Source: Segatella copri (GTDB lineage: Bacteria > Bacteroidota > Bacteroidia > Bacteroidales > Bacteroidaceae). Taken from it: DNA of 64,000 nucleotides. Location of the stretch: contig NZ_JAPDVG010000001.1 in NCBI RefSeq assembly GCF_026015625.1, positions 3,090,501 to 3,154,500 of the forward strand, given 5' to 3'. A program made the position numbers and the translations under genes. Under the pieces are notes generated by a model that was not told where the DNA came from, did not search any database, and saw nothing but the letters and a program-made list of their open reading frames with translations. Below, piece by piece: positions 59,505 through 64,000 of the stretch. Within the stretch, counting starts at the first letter, position 1; each line of letters begins with the position of its first letter.

Positions 59505-59567
59505 TCTTTTCAGGTTTCCTCGCTTGCTTGATGTAAACGGGAAACAGACGTTGGCTATGTCCTCTGT

Positions 59568-60902
59568 TTAGGCAAAACTGATGACGCCCTGTACAGAAGA
59601 AGCATCATCGTTATTGTCTTCTTTTGGCTCTGTGTTGCCAGAAGCAATATTGCGGATCTCTTCCAGAGTCTGTCGGGTACGCTTATAGGTTGGCGTGTTT
59701 TCAACCTGTAGGATGACATCCTCGTTGTCAAGATCTTCCTGGCGGAACAGGAAAATGTGCGGGTGACGCTTGTACTGGGTTGTATTGCCATCGCTGCCAT
59801 AATAGCGCTTGCGGCGGTCTTCTCTTTCAGCACGTTTCTCCTCTTCTTCAGCGAGACGGCGAGATTCTTCCTCCGTATGCTTCTTGAGATGGCGGTTCAT
59901 GCCCTCTACATCCTCGAGTCCAAAACCGGTTGCAAGAACGGTTACCTTTACGCGGCTTCCCAATTCAGGGTCAATGGCAAGACCCCATTTCAATTCGAAG
60001 TCGTCGCCGAATTTCTCCATAAAGTCGTTGACATCATTCATCTCGTCCATGGTCAAGCCTGGATTATCCTTCTTCTCGCTTGCAAATGCGATGCTGAGCA
60101 GAATCTTCTTTGAGTTGAATACGTCATTATCGTTAAGGAGTGGTGAGTTCAAGGCATCTTCTATTGCCTTCTTCACTCTTCCTTCTCCCTCGCCGTAACC
60201 TGTACTCATGATAGCCACACCACCATCCTTCAGTACGGTCTTCACGTCATTGAAGTCGAGGTTGATGAGACCATGTACTGTAATGATTTCAGCGATACTC
60301 TTGGCAGCCACACTCAAGGTGTCGTCTGCTTTGCCGAAGGCATCGAGAACGGCAAGGTCTGGATAAATCTGGCGGAGACGTTCGTTGTTGATTACCAGCA
60401 AGGCATCTACATGCTTTGACATTTCCTCCACACCATCCAATGCCTGGTCAATCTTCTTTGGACCTTCGAAACGGAAAGGAATGGTTACGATACCAACGGT
60501 AAGAATGCCTAACTCCTTACTTACTCTGGCGATGACAGGTGCTGCACCTGTACCGGTACCACCACCCATACCTGCTGTGATGAATGCCATCTTGGTTCCA
60601 TCGTTGAGCATATTCTTGATATCCTCAAGGGTCTCTTCGGCAGCCTGGCGTGCCTTGGCAGGTTTGTTACCTGCACCCAGACCTTCCTTACCTAACTGCA
60701 GGTGTACAGGTACTGGTGAGTCGTTAAGCGCCTGGTTGTCGGTGTTGCAGAGCACGAAGCTAACGTCGTGGATACCTTCGCGATACATGTGGTTGACGGC
60801 ATTTCCACCGCCACCACCAACACCAATCACCTTGATGATGCTATTTTCTTTTTCTGGCTCCCCAAAGTCAAGGATATGAGGAGTGTTTCCATTATCTAGC
60901 AT
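59568..60902 (-). CDS. ftsZ: Cell division protein FtsZ
   Basis: This 444-aa protein has the tubulin-like GTPase: VIGVGGGGGNAVNHM near 25-38, the GTP-binding GGGTGTGAAPVIA near 115-128, and T7 loop NLDFNDVKTVL near 216. A highly charged linker (ESRRLAEEEEKRAEREDRRK) follows the core from about residue 345. It forms the Z-ring; it is the last gene of the murC-ftsQ-ftsA-ftsZ run, 87 nt after ftsA. Confidence 0.98.
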   Translation of the reverse strand: MLDNGNTPHILDFGEPEKENSIIKVIGVGGGGGNAVNHMYREGIHDVSFVLCNTDNQALNDSPVPVHLQLGKEGLGAGNKPAKARQAAEETLEDIKNMLNDGTKMAFITAGMGGGTGTGAAPVIARVSKELGILTVGIVTIPFRFEGPKKIDQALDGVEEMSKHVDALLVINNERLRQIYPDLAVLDAFGKADDTLSVAAKSIAEIITVHGLINLDFNDVKTVLKDGGVAIMSTGYGEGEGRVKKAIEDALNSPLLNDNDVFNSKKILLSIAFASEKKDNPGLTMDEMNDVNDFMEKFGDDFELKWGLAIDPELGSRVKVTVLATGFGLEDVEGMNRHLKKHTEEESRRLAEEEEKRAEREDRRKRYYGSDGNTTQYKRHPHIFLFRQEDLDNEDVILQVENTPTYKRTRQTLEEIRNIASGNTEPKEDNNDDASSVQGVISFA

Positions 60903-60989
60903 AGTTGTATAATCTTTATAGGGTTTATCAATCTGATTCTATTATCTGCCTCGTTGTGAAATCTGTTTTCTGATAGCCGTTTTGGCATC

Positions 60990-62435
60990 TTATTCTTCCT
61001 CAGAAATGGTATCTTTCACAAACTTCTTGAAACCTCTCATCATTTTATGGATGAGACTGTTTTCCTTGCGTTTCTTTTCTTCCTCTTCTGCTTCTTTTTC
61101 AGCCAGAAGTCTTGCCTCTGCTTCTTCCAGTTCTTTCTGCTTGCGGGCTGCCTCATCAGCAGCCGCTTTTTCAGCCGCCGTCAGAACCACGCCCTTGCCG
61201 GCTGTCTCGTTAGGATTTCTTGGAGCCTTGTGCTGCTCGGCTGCAAGTGGTTTCTCTGCTGAATTGCTGAAGAGATCTGTGCCGATTTCTTCACCAGCAC
61301 AATTCATGTCACCCTTAGCCAAGAGTCCCAATACGGTGTTCATTGTACCATCGTGGTTGGTAATCTTAGGATCCTTGGAGTTGACAGTTTGAGAAACAAA
61401 CTTGGCGATGCGTACCTTGTCGATGTGGGTATGTGTCTTGAAAACCTTATCGATCTCAGGCATGTTGCTGCCGCCACCTGTAAGGATGATACCACCCAAC
61501 AGCTTATCTGAGAATTCCACAGGAATCTGGAACCATGCGTTTTCTACGATTTCCTCTACGCGTGCTTCTACGATTTCGATGAACTTCTTGCTTTCAACCA
61601 CTCTATCCTTGTCGATAGGGTAGTTCAGGGTTGGGTCGATATTGTTGATATCGGTATAAGCCTTGGCATACTTGAGCTTCATCTTTTCTGCATCAGGCTC
61701 TTCAATCTGAAGACAAGTTAAGTCTTTGGTCACGTTGCCGCCGCCCAATGGGATGACAGAGAGATGACGGAGTATACCTTTATAATATACAGAAACGGTT
61801 GTCGTGTCGGCACCCAAGTCAACAAGCATACATCCTGCACGCTTTTCAGAGTCTGTCAATACGCTGTCAGCCATAGCCAAAGGAGCGAGATACATTTCTG
61901 CAATTGGAATGTTGGCATTCTCAAAACAGGTATTGATATTGTTATAGAAGTTCTTGCGCCAAAGTATATTCAGGAAGATGCCTTCCAGATGGTTACACTG
62001 TATTCCTACAGGGTCTATCTGGTATTGGTTGTCTATCTTGTATTCCTGAGTTGCAGCATCCAGAATTTCCTGGTCCGGATAGGTCATGTTGCGGTTGATA
62101 TCCATCAGTTCATTGATCATCTCTTGTGAGATGATGGTGTTACCTGGGAGATCTTTGACAATGACGTTCTTGATACTGCGTATAGAGCGACCGCCCACGC
62201 CTACATAGACCTGGACGATATCTTGTTTCAGTATATTTTTCAACTTCTTGATGATGTTGGTCAAACATTGGCAGGTTTTGTCAATGTTATAGATCACACC
62301 CTTTCTGATGCAAGAAGATGAATCTTCCTCTACGGTGGCAAGTACGGTGATGCTGCCGTCCAAATTCTTCTGACCTGCTATACCTGTCATCTTAGATGAG
62401 CCAAGTTCGATAGCTACAATAAATTCCTTTGGCAT
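60990..62435 (-). CDS. ftsA: Cell division protein FtsA
   Basis: This 481-aa protein has the actin-like FtsA core: IVAIELGSSKMTGIAG, the SHS2 insert region with VYVGVGGRSIRSI, LVDLGADTTTVSVYYKG and GIILTGGGSNMPEID. Beyond residue 400 a long charged coil (EKAAADEAARKQKELEEAEA) leads to the amphipathic membrane anchor LIHKMMRGFKKFVKDTISEE. The coil makes it longer than the E. coli protein (420 aa). It tethers FtsZ to the membrane. Confidence 0.97.
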   Translation of the reverse strand: MPKEFIVAIELGSSKMTGIAGQKNLDGSITVLATVEEDSSSCIRKGVIYNIDKTCQCLTNIIKKLKNILKQDIVQVYVGVGGRSIRSIKNVIVKDLPGNTIISQEMINELMDINRNMTYPDQEILDAATQEYKIDNQYQIDPVGIQCNHLEGIFLNILWRKNFYNNINTCFENANIPIAEMYLAPLAMADSVLTDSEKRAGCMLVDLGADTTTVSVYYKGILRHLSVIPLGGGNVTKDLTCLQIEEPDAEKMKLKYAKAYTDINNIDPTLNYPIDKDRVVESKKFIEIVEARVEEIVENAWFQIPVEFSDKLLGGIILTGGGSNMPEIDKVFKTHTHIDKVRIAKFVSQTVNSKDPKITNHDGTMNTVLGLLAKGDMNCAGEEIGTDLFSNSAEKPLAAEQHKAPRNPNETAGKGVVLTAAEKAAADEAARKQKELEEAEARLLAEKEAEEEEKKRKENSLIHKMMRGFKKFVKDTISEEE

Positions 62436-62474
62436 AGTTCTTATGTGTTATCTTAATCTGTTTCTATTTTCTAA

Positions 62475-63269
62475 TTAGCTATTTTTATGCTTTTTACATA
62501 TAATCTGGTTGTCGAATTCGATATTGATATACGAATACTTGTTCCAACCAGCTTGTGAGAGTCCATACTTATAGAATTTCTCTAATCGATTCATCTTCTT
62601 GTTGACGAAATCGTTGATGGCTTGCTCCCGTTTGTCGATGAGGTTGGTCTCTGGCAGGTTACCTATATATATAATGTGGTTGCCTACTCGCGGTACCAGT
62701 TCTATTCCTCTGTCAGGCAGAACATTGATCTGTTCTATCTGGTTTCGCCAGAGCTCGTTTGTCATCAGCGCTTTGCTTAGCAATGAGATGTATTTTTTAG
62801 CATACCACTTGTTGATGTAGCCCGTTGCGATGATGATGTCGCACGTATAGTTCGTGTTGGGCATAATCTGATTGTGGTCATCAATGTAATAGTCCTCGTT
62901 GCTGATGCTTTTGATCCTGACGATTGGCATGCGTTGGGTGAGGTAGATGTCTACAAGACCATCCTGAGTCTTTGAGCATTCTGCCGTCTTGACGAAAGGA
63001 CTGGTCTTCAAGGTTTCTTCTATCTTGCGGGCGTTCACCTCTTTGAGCGGTTCCCCCAGCGGATAGAGTTTCCTTGTTTCCAGTCGTTTCTTGATTTCCT
63101 TCGCATTCAGAAAGCCATTGGTCATCTCATCTTGTATGTTGATGTTCACCTTGGTGCATACCAACTTCGTTTCATCAGGTTTGTTAAACCTGGTGAAAGC
63201 GAATACCAGATAAGTACCGAGTACTAAATCCAGTGCGATGATGATGGTTTTCTTCCAATTGATATGCAT
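62475..63269 (-). CDS. ftsQ: Cell division protein FtsQ
   Basis: This 264-aa protein has one N-terminal TM (about 9-26), a POTRA-like domain (GFLNAKEIKKRLETRKLYPL, ARKIEETLKTSPFVKTAEC) and a beta domain with MPIVRIKSISNEDYYIDDHNQIMPNTNY (split as MPIVRIKSISNEDYYID and MPNTNYTCDI). It recruits FtsB/FtsL in division. Its ATG begins directly after the murC stop codon (TAAATG), so translation is likely coupled. Confidence 0.93.
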   Translation of the reverse strand: MHINWKKTIIIALDLVLGTYLVFAFTRFNKPDETKLVCTKVNINIQDEMTNGFLNAKEIKKRLETRKLYPLGEPLKEVNARKIEETLKTSPFVKTAECSKTQDGLVDIYLTQRMPIVRIKSISNEDYYIDDHNQIMPNTNYTCDIIIATGYINKWYAKKYISLLSKALMTNELWRNQIEQINVLPDRGIELVPRVGNHIIYIGNLPETNLIDKREQAINDFVNKKMNRLEKFYKYGLSQAGWNKYSYINIEFDNQIICKKHKNS

Positions 63270-64000
63270 TTATTTTTCTTCAAGTATTTTGGTAATTTGT
63301 GGAACATAGTTGTCCAAATCGCCAGCTCCTAAGATAACTAGAACATCGAAGTCTCGATTCTTTACCAGGTCAAGAACGTCTTCTTTGTGAATCATGCTCT
63401 TTTCTACACCTGGTCTCAGATTGTCGTAGATAAGCTTGGAGGTTACTCCTGGAATAGGCTGCTCGCGAGCTGGATAGATGTCGCAGAGAATTACCTCGTC
63501 CAAAAGACTCAAACTATTGGCGAAATCTTGATAGAAGTCGCGGGTTCTAGTATACAAGTGAGGCTGGAAGATGGCTGTTATCTTACGGTCCTTGTATAAC
63601 TCTCTGATACTCTTAGCACTCTGATATATCTCCTTTGGATGATGAGCATAATCAGACAGGAATACCAGTTTGTTATTCTTGATCTTAAAGTCGAAACGGC
63701 GGTCAACTCCTCCGTAGGTCTTCATGCCGTTACGGAGTTCATTGGCTGTACAACCATTCAACTGTGCCATTGCCATTGCTGCCACACCATTTGTGATGTT
63801 GATAGGCACAGGCTGTCCGAGTTCTACGCCCGTTACGTTCTCGATAGGAGAAATGAAATCAAAGGTGATACCTCCATTCTCTATCTTGATGTTCTCAGCG
63901 TGGAAGTCGCCCTCGTCCTGGCTGTATTCGTATATCTTGACACCGTCTTGTACGTGTTGCTTCATCTCCAGACCTTTGTGGATGATGAGTGCACCGCCCG
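63270..64000 (-). CDS. murC: UDP-N-acetylmuramate-L-alanine ligase, C-terminal part
   Basis: The frame runs off the right edge; 242 C-terminal residues are seen. AMAMAQLNGCTANELRNGMKTYGGVDRRFD fits the Mur ligase end of the central domain (read as AMAMAQLNGCT and GVDRRFD), and DYAHHPKEI, AIFQPHLYTRTRDF, YPAREQPIPGVTS and LGAGDLD are hallmarks of the MurC third domain. It adds L-Ala to UDP-MurNAc in peptidoglycan synthesis. Heads this part of the division and cell-wall cluster. Confidence 0.95.
   Translation of the reverse strand, partial: GGALIIHKGLEMKQHVQDGVKIYEYSQDEGDFHAENIKIENGGITFDFISPIENVTGVELGQPVPINITNGVAAMAMAQLNGCTANELRNGMKTYGGVDRRFDFKIKNNKLVFLSDYAHHPKEIYQSAKSIRELYKDRKITAIFQPHLYTRTRDFYQDFANSLSLLDEVILCDIYPAREQPIPGVTSKLIYDNLRPGVEKSMIHKEDVLDLVKNRDFDVLVILGAGDLDNYVPQITKILEEK

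Overview
The window is a chromosomal segment of a Bacteroidales bacterium, most likely a Prevotella/Segatella (P. copri-like) gut or rumen species. The evidence is the SusC/SusD pair, a hybrid two-component system (HTCS) xylan regulator, a GLPGLI protein, Bacteroidetes-type promoters (-7 box TAnnTTTG) and the gene order murC-ftsQ-ftsA-ftsZ. All calls come from reading the sequence; no database was searched.

Layout. 0-10 kb is housekeeping: a HIT-family protein (cut by the edge), greA, a large nuclease-helicase, a purine-salvage group (guanine deaminase, xanthine permease, xanthine phosphoribosyltransferase) enclosing an unusual hydrolase/nucleotidase fusion, and a secreted SGNH esterase. 10-20 kb is an accessory, repeat-rich island. 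It holds a complete IS66-type element with 8-bp target duplication, an AAA-ATPase/PD-(D/E)XK gene, a small two-gene operon (47-aa protein plus an ADP-ribosyltransferase-like protein), an orphan second copy of the 47-aa gene, a DUF4143-type ATPase, and several families of short repeats. Much of the island is an old duplication: 10.35-11.08 and 13.66-16.0 kb match 16.99-18.15 kb. Comparing the copies shows exactly where the IS and the ATPase cassette sit.

20-26 kb is a four-gene SusC/SusD/lipoprotein operon of unknown cargo. 26.4-26.9 kb holds a deleted relic of a second DUF4143 ATPase with a 33-bp iteron-like array upstream. 27-38 kb is a xylan-use cluster: GH67 alpha-glucuronidase and the HTCS regulator on the minus strand, diverging from an acetyl-esterase-like SGNH hydrolase, a GPH symporter, a GH10 xylanase and a GH43 xylosidase. 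Secreted GH10, GH67 and esterase would trim acetylated glucuronoxylan in the periplasm, the symporter would import short xylosides, and the cytosolic GH43 would release xylose.

38-44.5 kb has an ABC exporter pair, trmB and a GH3 beta-glucosidase. 44.7-49.5 kb pairs a TonB-type outer-membrane protein and a GLPGLI protein with a divergent membrane-bound winged-helix regulator that looks derived from a histidine kinase. 49.5-64 kb returns to mostly core genes: gpmI, ung, a DUF3109 protein, a GH95 fucosidase with a non-catalytic partner, gyrB, rpsT, tRNA-Glu, recO, ftsZ, ftsA, ftsQ and the 3' part of murC.

The most unusual signal is a set of short intergenic arrays with unrelated sequences but the same 22-bp period (10.04-10.2, 10.86, 17.49 and 41.56-41.7 kb), several with one inverted unit. 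Other highlights are the ART-like/47-aa operon with a covarying leader hairpin, the ATPase cassette bounded by a 9-bp direct repeat inside a repeat present elsewhere in empty form, and repeated palindromic motifs upstream of both DUF4143 ATPase loci.
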